DNA from: PALSA-243 sp049522755
GTDB lineage: Bacteria > Acidobacteriota > Terriglobia > Bryobacterales > Bryobacteraceae
NCBI GenBank assembly: GCA_049522755.1
Contig: JBEKNN010000009.1
Location: forward strand, 6,843 to 70,842
Reading direction: 5' to 3'
Length of the DNA stretch: 64,000 bases
Below the pieces are notes generated by a model. The model saw only the letters and a list, made by a program, of their open reading frames with translations, was not told the origin of the DNA and did not search any database. Positions 17,234 to 25,171 of the stretch are shown here, one piece after another; the stretch's first letter is position 1; every line of letters starts with the position of its first letter. The position numbers were made by a program, and so were the translations under genes.

Positions 17234-19320
17234 GCGAGCCTCAGTATTCCCAACAGCCGGTCGATCAGCCAGATCCCCGGAAAGGGCGCCAGTACGCCGC
17301 CCAGGCCATATACGAGCAGATTCCGCCGCAGCAAGGCGGCCGCCGACATGGGCCGGTATTTTACGCCGCGAAGCGCGAGCGGGATGAGCGCAATGATAAT
17401 CAACGCGTTGAAGATCACCGACGCCAGCACCGCGCTTTGGGCGCTGTGCAGCTGCATGATATTGAGCGCCGCCAACGCCGGATACGTGGCCATGAACATG
17501 GCCGGCAGAATGGCGAAATATTTGGCGATGTCGTTGGCGATGGAAAACGTGGTCAAGGCGCCGCGCGTCATCAGCAACTGCTTGCCGATGGCCACCACCT
17601 CAATCAGCTTGGTGGGGTTCGAATCGAGGTCCACCATGTTGCCCGCTTCCTTGGCGGCCATGGTGCCCGTGTTCATCGCCAGCCCCACGTCGGCCTGCGC
17701 CAGCGCGGGCGCGTCGTTGGTGCCATCGCCGGTCATGGCCACCAGGCGTCCGCCCGCCTGCTCCTTCTTGATCAGGTCCATCTTGTCTTTGGGCGTGGCC
17801 TGCGCCAGAAAATCGTCGACGCCGGCTTCGGCCGCAATTGCGGCGGCGGTGAGCGGATTGTCGCCCGTGATCATTACCGTGCGGATGCCCATCTTGCGCA
17901 GCTGCTCGAACCGGTCGCGCATGCCGCCCTTCACCACATCCTTCAGATGAACCACGCCCATCGCGCGGCCGCGGTCCGCCACCGCCAGCGGCGTGCCACC
18001 CGACCGCGAAATGCGAGTGGTGATAGTCAACAACTCCTCCGGGACGCTTCCGCCGTGCTCCCCCAGGAACTCGCACACCGAATCGGTGGCGCCTTTGCGG
18101 ATGCAGCGCCCGTCGATATCGACGCCGCTCATGCGCGTCTGCGCGGCGAACGGAATGAACTTAGCTTCGTGTTCCGCCACCTCGCGCCCGCGAATGCCGT
18201 ACTTCTCCTTTGCCAGCACTACGATGGAACGGCCTTCCGGCGTCTCGTCCGCAAGGCTGGCAAGCTGGGCCGCATTGGCTACTTCTTCCGGCGTCGCGTC
18301 GCCGACCGGGATGAACTCCACCGCCTGGCGGTTGCCCAGCGTGATGGTGCCGGTTTTATCGAGCAGCAGGGTGTTCACGTCGCCGGCCGCTTCCACAGCC
18401 TTGCCGCTCATGGCCAGCACGTTGTGCTGCATCACGCGGTCCATGCCGGCAATGCCGATGGCCGAAAGCAGACCGCCGATGGTGGTAGGAATCAGGCACA
18501 CCAGCAGCGAGATCAGGACCGTCACCGACGGCACGGCGCCGCTGTAGACCGCGAACGGCTCCAGCGTCACCACCGCCAGCAGAAAGATCAGCGTCAGCCC
18601 GGCGATCACGATATTCAGCGCGATTTCATTGGGCGTCTTCTGCCGCTGCGCGCCTTCCACCAGCGCGATCATGCGGTCCAAAAAGGTCTCGCCGGGATTC
18701 GACGTGATCTTCACCTTGATGAAGTCCGAGAGCACTTTGGTGCCGCCGGTCACCGCGCTGCGGTCGCCGCCGGATTCGCGGATTACCGGAGCGCTTTCGC
18801 CCGTGATGGCCGATTCATCCACGGTGGCGATCCCTTCGATCACATCTCCGTCGCCGGGAATGATCTCGTTGGCCTCCACCAGTACGATATCGTCGCGGCG
18901 AAGCTGCGCCGCCGCGATAACCTCATCGCGCCCATTGACCAGGCGGCGCGCGGTGGTCTCGGTCTTGGTCTTGCGCAGCGTATCCGCCTGCGCCTTTCCA
19001 CGCCCTTCGGCCATGGCTTCGGCAAAGTTGGCGAACAGCACGGTGAACCACAGCCATAGCGTAATCTGGAAGGTGAACCAGACATCGTGCGCGCCGACGG
19101 TGAAATCGCGGACCGCCAGCGCCGTGGTCATTACCGCTCCCACTTCCACCACGAACATCACCGGATTCTTCATCATGGGGCGCGGGTGCAGCTTGCGGAA
19201 CGAATCGCCAATGGCGCGACGGACGATGGGCGGATCGAGCAGGGGCCGCGCGCGCGGCGCCTTCTTGGATATCAGCGACGTACTGTCGAGCGGTGGAGGA
19301 GGAACGATTGCGGTTGCCAT
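17230..19320 (-). CDS. kdpB: K+-transporting ATPase subunit B (P-type ATPase)
   Basis: 696-aa catalytic subunit of the Kdp pump, which couples ATP hydrolysis to potassium uptake. The phosphorylation motif is DKTGTIT with Asp321 (equivalent to Asp307 of E. coli KdpB). Also present are TGES in the actuator domain (ESAITGESAPV), the KGATDSV nucleotide-binding region and the hinge motif MTGDGTNDAPALAQADVG. The transmembrane region contains the VCLIPTTIGGLL segment. ATG at 19320, four bases after the kdpA stop. Complete and apparently functional. Confidence 0.97.
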   Translation of the reverse strand: MATAIVPPPPLDSTSLISKKAPRARPLLDPPIVRRAIGDSFRKLHPRPMMKNPVMFVVEVGAVMTTALAVRDFTVGAHDVWFTFQITLWLWFTVLFANFAEAMAEGRGKAQADTLRKTKTETTARRLVNGRDEVIAAAQLRRDDIVLVEANEIIPGDGDVIEGIATVDESAITGESAPVIRESGGDRSAVTGGTKVLSDFIKVKITSNPGETFLDRMIALVEGAQRQKTPNEIALNIVIAGLTLIFLLAVVTLEPFAVYSGAVPSVTVLISLLVCLIPTTIGGLLSAIGIAGMDRVMQHNVLAMSGKAVEAAGDVNTLLLDKTGTITLGNRQAVEFIPVGDATPEEVANAAQLASLADETPEGRSIVVLAKEKYGIRGREVAEHEAKFIPFAAQTRMSGVDIDGRCIRKGATDSVCEFLGEHGGSVPEELLTITTRISRSGGTPLAVADRGRAMGVVHLKDVVKGGMRDRFEQLRKMGIRTVMITGDNPLTAAAIAAEAGVDDFLAQATPKDKMDLIKKEQAGGRLVAMTGDGTNDAPALAQADVGLAMNTGTMAAKEAGNMVDLDSNPTKLIEVVAIGKQLLMTRGALTTFSIANDIAKYFAILPAMFMATYPALAALNIMQLHSAQSAVLASVIFNALIIIALIPLALRGVKYRPMSAAALLRRNLLVYGLGGVLAPFPGIWLIDRLLGILRLA

Positions 19321-19324
19321 TGGG

Positions 19325-21034
19325 TTAGCTCCAGAGCTTGCCTTGATGCATGAGGAAATGTTCGACGATGGGCCCGAGCGAGAGCGCAGGGAAGAATGTG
19401 AGCGCGCCCACGATCATCACCACCGCCACCAGCAGGAAGACGAAAAGCGGCCCGTGGGTTGGGAAGGTGCCCGTGGAAACCGGCGTCTGCTTTTTCTGCG
19501 CCAGGCTGCCGGCCGCGGCCAGCAGCGGGATCATCATCAGGAATCTGCCGAACAGCATGGCGAAGCCGATCGAGGTATTGAGATACGGCGTATTAGCGCT
19601 GATGCCGCCGAACGCGCTGCCGTTATTCCCGGTGGCGCTCGCATAAGTGTAGAGCACCTCGGAAAGTCCGTGCGGCCCGTGGTTACCCAAGCTGCTTTTG
19701 ACTGTGTTCAAGACCGCGCCCGCCCCGGCGAAACCGAGGATGGTGAAAGCCAGCACTAAGGCGGCGAGCATCACCATCTTGACTTCTTTCTGTTCGATCT
19801 TCTTGCCGAGGTATTCCGGCGTACGGCCCACCATCAATCCGGCGATGAAAACGGAAAGGATGGCGAACATCAGCATTCCATAGAGACCGGAGCCGACGCC
19901 GCCGAAGATCACTTCGCCGAGCTCGATATTAACCAACGGCACGAGACCGCCGAGCGGCGTGAGGCTGTCGTGCATGGTGTTGACGGCGCCGCAGCTTGCG
20001 TCGGTTGTGACCACTGTGAAGAGAGAGGAATCCGCCATGCCGAAGCGGACATCCTTGCCTTCCCAATTCCCGTTCGCGGTAAGCCCGAGTTTGGTCAGAT
20101 TCGGATTGCCGGCCATCTCCGACGGATAGGTGACGCAGACGCCGAAGATAAACAGCGCCAGCATGGCCGCGAAGATGGCCCACCCTTGCCGCGTGTCTTT
20201 GACCATCTTGCCGAACGTGTAAGTGAGGCCCGCCGGAATCAGAAAAATGAAGACCATCTGCGCGAAATTCGAGAATGGCGTCGGGTTCTCGTACGGATGC
20301 GCAGAGTTGGCGGCGGTGAATCCTCCACCGTTGGTGCCGATCATCTTGATGGCCTCCTGCGAGGCGATGGGGCCTTGCGGAATGGTCTGCGCGGCGCCTT
20401 CCACGGTGGCGGCTTTGGTGTACGGCGAGAAGTTCTGAATGACTCCCTGGGAGCACAGGAACAGTGCGCCGGCCACCGAGAGCGGCAGCAGCACATACAC
20501 GGTGGCGCGCGTGAAATCGACCCAGAAGTTGCCCAGCGATTTCACCGAGTGCCGCGAAAAACCGCGCACGCAAGCGATAGCTACGGCGATGCCCGCGGCC
20601 GCCGAAAAGAAGTTGTGCGTAGCGAGGCCGATCATCTCCGCGAGATAGCTCATGGTGGTTTCGGGCGTGTAGGCCTGCCAGTTGGTGTTGGTGGTGAAGC
20701 TGGCCGCCGTGTTGAAAGCCAGAGCCGAGGCTACGTTGCCGAGCCCTTGCGGATTCAGCGGGAACCACTGTTGCAGCCGAAGGATCAAGTACGTGAGCAG
20801 CATGCTGACGATGCTGAAAGCGAGGACGCCGCCGGCGTAACACGTCCAATGCTGCTCGGCGGTTTCATCGATGCCGCACAGCTTGTAGATGGCTACCTCG
20901 AGAGGCCGCAGAAGGCGGTGCGCCCAGGTGCGCTCGCCCGCGAAGACCTTGGCCATGTAAGCGCCCAGGGGTGCGGTGAGAGCCGCAACTACGGCGATGA
21001 AAACCAATATGAGAAGGATGCCGCTGGCGCTCAT
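19325..21034 (-). CDS. kdpA: K+-transporting ATPase subunit A (channel-like subunit)
   Basis: 570-aa potassium-binding subunit of the Kdp pump, related to Trk/Ktr channels. About 10 membrane segments, with family-typical sequences TFTTNTNWQAYTPETTMSY, MIGTNGGGFTAANSAHPYENPTP and TYASATGNNGSAFGGISANTPY, which correspond to selectivity-filter loops. The ATG at 21034 is preceded by CAGGAGA; the frame is open further upstream (to 21103) but that region holds a palindromic repeat and no ribosome binding site. Separated from kdpF by about 80 bases. Confidence 0.95.
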   Translation of the reverse strand: MSASGILLILVFIAVVAALTAPLGAYMAKVFAGERTWAHRLLRPLEVAIYKLCGIDETAEQHWTCYAGGVLAFSIVSMLLTYLILRLQQWFPLNPQGLGNVASALAFNTAASFTTNTNWQAYTPETTMSYLAEMIGLATHNFFSAAAGIAVAIACVRGFSRHSVKSLGNFWVDFTRATVYVLLPLSVAGALFLCSQGVIQNFSPYTKAATVEGAAQTIPQGPIASQEAIKMIGTNGGGFTAANSAHPYENPTPFSNFAQMVFIFLIPAGLTYTFGKMVKDTRQGWAIFAAMLALFIFGVCVTYPSEMAGNPNLTKLGLTANGNWEGKDVRFGMADSSLFTVVTTDASCGAVNTMHDSLTPLGGLVPLVNIELGEVIFGGVGSGLYGMLMFAILSVFIAGLMVGRTPEYLGKKIEQKEVKMVMLAALVLAFTILGFAGAGAVLNTVKSSLGNHGPHGLSEVLYTYASATGNNGSAFGGISANTPYLNTSIGFAMLFGRFLMMIPLLAAAGSLAQKKQTPVSTGTFPTHGPLFVFLLVAVVMIVGALTFFPALSLGPIVEHFLMHQGKLWS

Positions 21035-21073
21035 CGATCGAGTCTCCTGGAAAGAACCACCTGAAAGGCGGCT

Positions 21074-21096
21074 GCAGGCAGGATTGCCTGCCCCAC
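21074..21096. repeat. Palindromic intergenic repeat (REP-like) within the kdp operon
   Basis: GCAGGCA-GGAT-TGCCTGC followed by CCCAC, in the gap between kdpF and kdpA. The related element at 28130-28153 has the same GCAGGC core and the same CCCAC tail. It would form a hairpin in the kdp mRNA and could alter expression between kdpF and kdpA. Confidence 0.6.
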
Positions 21097-21115
21097 AAAG
21101 CAAGCGTCGCTCATC

Positions 21116-21199
21116 TTAGAACCTCTCCGGGCGGAGGAGGGCGTAGAACAGGTACACGCCCAGACCCACCGCTACTATCAGCGCAATCACGTAGTCCAT
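21116..21199 (-). CDS. kdpF: K+-transporting ATPase subunit F
   Basis: 27-residue hydrophobic peptide starting MDYVIALIVAVGLGVYLFY and ending ALLRPERF, the standard KdpF signature. KdpF is a single-helix peptide that stabilises the KdpFABC complex in the membrane. AAGGA lies five bases before the ATG. It follows the 27-codon gene by only eight bases and precedes kdpA. Confidence 0.9.
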   Translation of the reverse strand: MDYVIALIVAVGLGVYLFYALLRPERF

Positions 21200-21207
21200 A
21201 AAATCCT

Positions 21208-21291
21208 TTAAAGGCGGTCGCAGCCTTTCACAAACATCCAGGCGGCCGCAAAGAACAGAATCGAGATGAGAATGAAGATCAGATCGAGCAT
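21208..21291 (-). CDS. 27-residue single-span membrane peptide upstream of kdpF
   Basis: A very short gene with start ATG at 21291: MLDLIFILISILFFAAAW, then MFVKGCDRL. It is one hydrophobic helix with a positively charged, Cys-containing C-terminal tail. A GGAG element (the end of the usp gene) lies nine bases upstream of the ATG; only six bases separate it from the usp stop and eight from kdpF. This packing, with separate ribosome binding sites, argues that it is a real operon member. It resembles small unnamed peptides I recall upstream of kdpF in other bacteria; a role as an extra accessory subunit of the pump is an inference. Confidence 0.65.
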   Translation of the reverse strand: MLDLIFILISILFFAAAWMFVKGCDRL

Positions 21292-21297
21292 CCGTAT

Positions 21298-21747
21298 TTA
21301 CTCCACATGCACCAGCGCTACACGATGACCGTCGCGGGCCAGCGCCGCGGCGAGCCGTTCCTCGGAAGTCTTCCAGAGGCGCCGCCGCGTTCCCAGCAGA
21401 ACCGTCGATTCCGGCTTGAGCGCGTGCCGGAAGCCCTCCTGGCAGCTGCGCGCCAACACCACTTGCGGATTGACCGGCAGCGGACACTGGCTGGCCAGAT
21501 CGATGAGTTGCTCGACCAGATGCGCGTGTACCAGCGCCGGGCATCCGAACGACATCGGATAGGGAACCGTATGCACCGCGACCAGCATCACGCTGGCATT
21601 GAGCTTTTCCGCATACGCCGGCGCGCGCTTCATGACGGCTTCGGTGACGGCCCACTCCGTAAACGGGACGACGATCTCGATTGCGCCGCAGTGGCCGCCG
21701 ATCTCAATCGCCGGCGGATCGATTTGTAACTCGCCGCAGGTAAGCAT
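21298..21747 (-). CDS. Universal-stress-protein-like protein heading the kdp operon
   Basis: 149-aa soluble protein that looks like a universal stress protein (UspA) fold: IEIVVPFTEWAVTEAVMKRAPAYAEKLNASVMLVAVHTVPYP at residues 24-65 (first strand, helix and second strand), PVNPQVVLARSCQEGF and a late STVLLGTRRRLWKTSEERLAAALARDGHRVALVHV. The usual ATP-binding G-2x-G-9x-G(S/T) motif is poorly preserved, so it may not bind ATP. The start at 21747 has only a weak, very close ribosome binding site. First gene of the kdp transcript; in many bacteria the Kdp sensor KdpD itself carries a USP domain, so a regulatory role is plausible but inferred. Confidence 0.6.
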   Translation of the reverse strand: MLTCGELQIDPPAIEIGGHCGAIEIVVPFTEWAVTEAVMKRAPAYAEKLNASVMLVAVHTVPYPMSFGCPALVHAHLVEQLIDLASQCPLPVNPQVVLARSCQEGFRHALKPESTVLLGTRRRLWKTSEERLAAALARDGHRVALVHVE

Positions 21748-22033
21748 CCTTTATAAGCGTACGCCTCGCCACATAAAGAAGTCGTAAAGGAAGAATCAGG
21801 AATGGATTAGGGGTTACCTTGAAAACCGCCTGAGCAACCGTACGGCAAAGCACCCCATAAGGTCTTGTTTTTTCTGCATCTTGGGTAGGCCAGGATAAGC
21901 CTGGCTGATCTTGTGAACTGACGGGATGGAGCAATCCGTCCGGCGGAAACTTGTGAGGCGAACACGCGAGTCCGCAGCGCAGGCGAACCCGATTCGGCCC
22001 TGTTACGCAACTGAAAGCGAGGAGTCTCCCGAG
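21748..22033. other. Intergenic region with several hairpins, possible structured leader
   Basis: No gene is visible between the divergent usp gene and the small frame at 22034. The plus strand contains GCCAGG-ATAAG-CCTGGC (21889-21905) and an imperfect stem GACGG...CCGTC (21920-21940). A GC-rich segment up to 22030 contains CGCAACTGAAAGCG, faintly reminiscent of the CGCAACTGTAAGCG stretch of cobalamin riboswitches, but I cannot align the rest of that riboswitch. I looked for the c-di-AMP riboswitch often found before potassium genes on the minus strand and did not see it. Confidence 0.35.
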
Positions 22034-22300
22034 ATGACGAACCTGCTACCGGTGGTGAAGCAACGGGTACATGCAGCCAGCGGGCTTTCCGGGGTGGTTG
22101 GGGCAGCGCGCGTGGATAGATCGGTCGAGGAACCTGGCAGACCCCTCGGGGCGTCTCGCGCAGCATCTGAGACGGCGCAGCCAGCGGCCCTTCCGACCAC
22201 CGGAGGTGTGACTTACGATGAACGGCTTCAGCGCATGGGGCTGAGCCGAATCTCCTACTCTACCGTCTCTGCGTCGAATTCCTGGGCGCCCATCGTTTAG
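22034..22300 (+). CDS. Possible 88-aa hypothetical protein
   Basis: A frame starting MTNLLPVVKQRVHAASGLSG, with GAGGAG about ten bases before the ATG and a stop ten bases before the phosphatase start. The product is Ala/Ser/Arg/Pro-rich, with no membrane segment and no family I recognise; the end (RLQRMGLSRISYSTVSAS) is more protein-like than the middle. It could be a genuine leader gene or the tail of a structured, non-coding leader RNA. Existence is uncertain. Confidence 0.3.
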   Translation: MTNLLPVVKQRVHAASGLSGVVGAARVDRSVEEPGRPLGASRAASETAQPAALPTTGGVTYDERLQRMGLSRISYSTVSASNSWAPIV

Positions 22301-22309
22301 CATGAAGAG

Positions 22310-23842
22310 GTGCCCCGCTACGCCGCCATCGATATCGGCAGCAACTCCATTCGGATGGAAGCAGCCGAGGTCGCGCCGGGCCAGCCGATTCGCGTGCTGG
22401 CTTCCGACCGCGAGGTGACGCGTCTCGGGGAAAGCGTGTTTCGCAGCGGCAGCGTGAGCGATGAGGCACTGCGCGCGACGTGCGCGGTGCTGGCGCGGAT
22501 GGCCGCGCTCTACCGCAGGCTGGAGGTGGTGGGCGTGCGCGCGGTGGCTACCAGCGCCATTCGCGATACGCGCAATCAGAAGGAGTTTCTGGAGCGCGCA
22601 GCCGAGGCCGCGGGTACGCGGATTGAAATCATCTCGGGCCGTGAAGAAGCGCGGCTGATTCATCTGGGAGTGGAAAGCGTATGGCCGCAGACGGGCCGGC
22701 GCGGGCTGATGATCGATATCGGGGGCGGCAGCGCCGAGATTATCGCGGCCGAGGACGGCCAGCTGCGCGAGGCCTTTTCGAAGCCCCTGGGCGCGGTGCG
22801 GCTGAGCGAGATGTTTCTCAGAGACGACCCGCCATCGCCGAGGCAGCTGCGGGAGATGCACGAATATATCCAGGAGAAATTATCGAGCGCGCTGCGGCGC
22901 CTGGGGACCGCCGGATGGGACCGCGCCATTGCCACGTCCGCCACCGCGTCCGCCGTAGCCAGCGCGGTTTCGCGCGTGCCACGCTCGAAGCGCGACGAAA
23001 TCGACCGGCTGCGCATATCGACGGCGCAGGTGCGGCGGCTCTATGCGAGGCTGTCGCAATTGAACCTGGCGGCGCGCCGCAAGGTGACGGGGATCGGCCC
23101 GCGGCGGGCGGAGATCATCGTGCCGGGCCTGGCGGTGCTGCTCGATTTTGCGCAGCAGTTCCATTTGCCCGCGGTCTACTATTCGCGCGCGGGCGTTCGC
23201 GATGGCATTATCGCGGACCTGGCGGCGCGCAACGTGGGCGCGGAGCGTTCCCGGCTGAGCCGCGACCAGCGCCGCGAAGTGGAAGAGATGGCGCGGCGTT
23301 ACGGCGTGCCGCTGGAACGGGCCCGCAAGGTGGCGCATGACGCGAACCTGCTTTTCGCGGCGCTGCAGCCGATTCACGGGTTGCCGCCGGACGCTGGAAA
23401 GCTTCTCGAAGCCGCGGCCTACCTTTGCGACGTGGGTCATTACGTGAGCAGCGCCAGCCATCACAAGCATGCTTATTACGTGGTGGCGAACTCGGATATG
23501 GCGGGCTTCACCGACCGCGAGCGCCTGCTGATCGCGAGCCTCTGCCGCTATCACCGCAAGTCGCTGCCCGGCCCGCTGCATAGCGCTTACCAGACGTTGA
23601 CGGCCGAGGAAAAGCGTACGCTGGTGCAGTTGATTCCCATCCTGAGGCTGGCCGATAACCTGGACCGCAGCCATAACCAGCGCCTTCAGGCGGTGGATGT
23701 GGGAACGCGCGACGGCGAGATTGTGCTGCAGGTACATTCGGACGGTAACCTCGATCTGGAACAGTGGCGCACCGAGCGGGCGGGCGAGGCTTTCCGGCAG
23801 ATCTACAACCGCACGGTGACCGTGATGAAGGCGAAGGATTGA
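22310..23842 (+). CDS. ppx: Ppx/GppA family phosphatase (exopolyphosphatase) with HD-type C-terminal domain
   Basis: 510-aa member of the ASKHA-fold Ppx/GppA family, which hydrolyses polyphosphate or pppGpp. The N-terminal phosphate-binding loop is AAIDIGSNSIRMEAAE and the second is LMIDIGGGSAEII (about residues 137-149); LGAVRLSEMF and IVPGLAVLLDF complete the fold. From about residue 325 an HD-like helical domain follows (HDANLLFAALQPIHG, AYLCDVGHYVSSASHHKH, ASLCRYHRKSLPG). GTG start at 22310. The two CHAD genes follow after 14 bases, which supports a polyphosphate function because CHAD domains bind polyphosphate. Whether polyphosphate or pppGpp is the true substrate cannot be told. Confidence 0.85.
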   Translation: MPRYAAIDIGSNSIRMEAAEVAPGQPIRVLASDREVTRLGESVFRSGSVSDEALRATCAVLARMAALYRRLEVVGVRAVATSAIRDTRNQKEFLERAAEAAGTRIEIISGREEARLIHLGVESVWPQTGRRGLMIDIGGGSAEIIAAEDGQLREAFSKPLGAVRLSEMFLRDDPPSPRQLREMHEYIQEKLSSALRRLGTAGWDRAIATSATASAVASAVSRVPRSKRDEIDRLRISTAQVRRLYARLSQLNLAARRKVTGIGPRRAEIIVPGLAVLLDFAQQFHLPAVYYSRAGVRDGIIADLAARNVGAERSRLSRDQRREVEEMARRYGVPLERARKVAHDANLLFAALQPIHGLPPDAGKLLEAAAYLCDVGHYVSSASHHKHAYYVVANSDMAGFTDRERLLIASLCRYHRKSLPGPLHSAYQTLTAEEKRTLVQLIPILRLADNLDRSHNQRLQAVDVGTRDGEIVLQVHSDGNLDLEQWRTERAGEAFRQIYNRTVTVMKAKD

Positions 23843-23856
23843 AAAGAGAATTTGCC

Positions 23857-24258
23857 ATGAAGGAGTTCGCACACTCGCAGGTTTCCACGCTGTTGCGGCG
23901 CCTGGCGGCGCAGGTGAAGCGGACCGCCGAGGCGGCCGATGCCGAATCGGTTCACGACCTGCGGGTGGCGATACGCCGCCTGAGCCGCGCGCTGCGCTCG
24001 TTTGCGCAGTTCCTTCCCGGCAAGCAGTGGAAGCGGATTCGCGCGGAGCTTTCGAATTTGATGGACGCCGCGGCCGCTGTGCGGGACAGCGACGTGGCGC
24101 TGGAGCTTCTCGAAAAGGCGGGCGCCGCCCAGCGGGCACGGGTGGCGTTAACGCTGCAGGCGCGGCGGAGCGAGGCCGAGGCCGGGCTTCGCGAAGAGCT
24201 GCAAAACTGGCAGGGGCGAGGTTTCGAGCGCGAGTGGCGGGGGGCGCTGGAACTGTGA
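23857..24258 (+). CDS. CHAD domain protein, N-terminal half
   Basis: 133-aa helical protein. VHDLRVAIRRLSRALRSFAQFLPG (about residues 30-53) is the first basic helix motif of a CHAD domain (conserved histidine alpha-helical domain, a polyphosphate-binding module), followed by VRDSDVALELLEKAG. A complete CHAD domain needs two such four-helix halves; the second half lies in the next gene. The stop overlaps a GTG start (GTGA), so the halves are probably made together. ATG 23857 follows GAAAAGAGAA. Confidence 0.75.
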   Translation: MKEFAHSQVSTLLRRLAAQVKRTAEAADAESVHDLRVAIRRLSRALRSFAQFLPGKQWKRIRAELSNLMDAAAAVRDSDVALELLEKAGAAQRARVALTLQARRSEAEAGLREELQNWQGRGFEREWRGALEL

Positions 24259-24785
24259 GCCGCTCAGGCATGCCATGGAACGAGCGCGAGAGCGCCGCGG
24301 TGAACGCGCGGCGGCGGCTTCCGCGCATGATGTCGGAATATTTCGCCGAAGTCCGCGAAGCGTTGGGGGATAAGCATTCCCCGGCGGCCTTGCACCAGGT
24401 TCGCCTGGCGAGCAAGAAGGTCCGGTATACGCTGGAGCTGTTTCGCCAGTGCTACGGCGCCGCCGGATTCGACGCGCGGTTGAAAGCGCTGAAGGACGTG
24501 CAGACTTCGCTGGGCGACGTCAACGACGCTGTGACTACGCGGCGGCTGCTGAGCAAGGTGATGGCGCATTCGCCGCGCCGCCATGCATTGCGCGAATACC
24601 TCAAGAAGCGCGCGGCGGAGAAGGCCGAGGAGTTTCGCGCGCACTGGACGGAAAGGTTCGATGCGGACGGACAGGAGCGGTGGTGGACGGATTTTCTGGG
24701 AGGACGGCATGGAGCAAAAGACGGAGCTGGAAGGGTGCATGGTCATCGAGCGGGCCGGCGTCCATCGCGGAAAGCAGGGGCTTGA
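24255..24785 (+). CDS. CHAD domain protein, C-terminal half
   Basis: About 176 aa from the GTG at 24255 (an ATG at 24270 is also possible). LHQVRLASKKVRYTLELFRQCYG is the second basic helix of the CHAD domain, followed by DARLKALKDVQTSLGDVNDAVTTRRLL, the usual ending of the fold. The last 27 codons (after about WWTDFLGG) overlap the start of the cupin gene in another frame and look like read-through rather than selected protein, which suggests loss of an earlier stop. Together with the previous gene it reconstitutes one CHAD domain. Confidence 0.7.
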   Translation: MSRSGMPWNERESAAVNARRRLPRMMSEYFAEVREALGDKHSPAALHQVRLASKKVRYTLELFRQCYGAAGFDARLKALKDVQTSLGDVNDAVTTRRLLSKVMAHSPRRHALREYLKKRAAEKAEEFRAHWTERFDADGQERWWTDFLGGRHGAKDGAGRVHGHRAGRRPSRKAGA

Positions 24786-25131
24786 ATATTTCGAAGGGGT
24801 GTCGGCGCAGACGGCGGGGTCGAAGAAGCTGTGTATGCACGTGGTGACCATTCCGCCGCTGGGGCAGGCGAAGCCGCATCTGCACGAAAGCCATGAGAGC
24901 GCGGTGTATGTGCTGACGGGCGAAGCGGGCATGTGGTATGGCGAGGGGCTGCGCGAGCATATGTGGATGCGGGCGGGCGACTTTGTTTATATTCCGGCGA
25001 ATGTGCCGCATCTGCCGTATAACCCCAGCGAGGATGTGGCTTGCACGGGAGTGATCGCGCGGACGGATCCAAATGAGCAGGAGAGCGTGACGGTGATCGA
25101 GATTGCGGATCCGGGGATTGCGAAGAGGTGA
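24709..25131 (+). CDS. Cupin-domain protein
   Basis: 140-aa single cupin beta-barrel. Motif 1 is PHLHESHESAVYVLTGEAGMW (His, His and Glu metal ligands) and motif 2 is GDFVYIPANVPHLPYN (third His). The family ranges from sugar isomerases to regulators, and nothing in the sequence narrows it. ATG at 24709 is preceded by GGGAGGAC. The start lies inside the CHAD C-terminal gene (77-base overlap in a different frame). Confidence 0.8.
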   Translation: MEQKTELEGCMVIERAGVHRGKQGLEYFEGVSAQTAGSKKLCMHVVTIPPLGQAKPHLHESHESAVYVLTGEAGMWYGEGLREHMWMRAGDFVYIPANVPHLPYNPSEDVACTGVIARTDPNEQESVTVIEIADPGIAKR

Positions 25132-25171
25132 AGAGTCGACGCAGGCCATGGGCCCGCGCCACTGCTGCGCA

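Noticed and set aside
17437..19059. 540-codon plus-strand frame opposite kdpB
   Set aside because: kdpB carries all P-type ATPase motifs on the other strand; this is a mirror frame.
21748..21900. c-di-AMP (ydaO-type) riboswitch before the kdp operon
   Set aside because: Expected from biology, but the conserved motifs of that riboswitch could not be found on the minus strand.
21950..22050. Cobalamin riboswitch on the plus strand
   Set aside because: Only a short CGCAACTGAAAGCG stretch is similar; the B12 box and the rest of the core are missing, and no B12-related gene follows.
22880..24415. 511-codon minus-strand frame opposite ppx and the CHAD genes
   Set aside because: Low-complexity Arg/Pro/Ala product, antisense to recognised domains.
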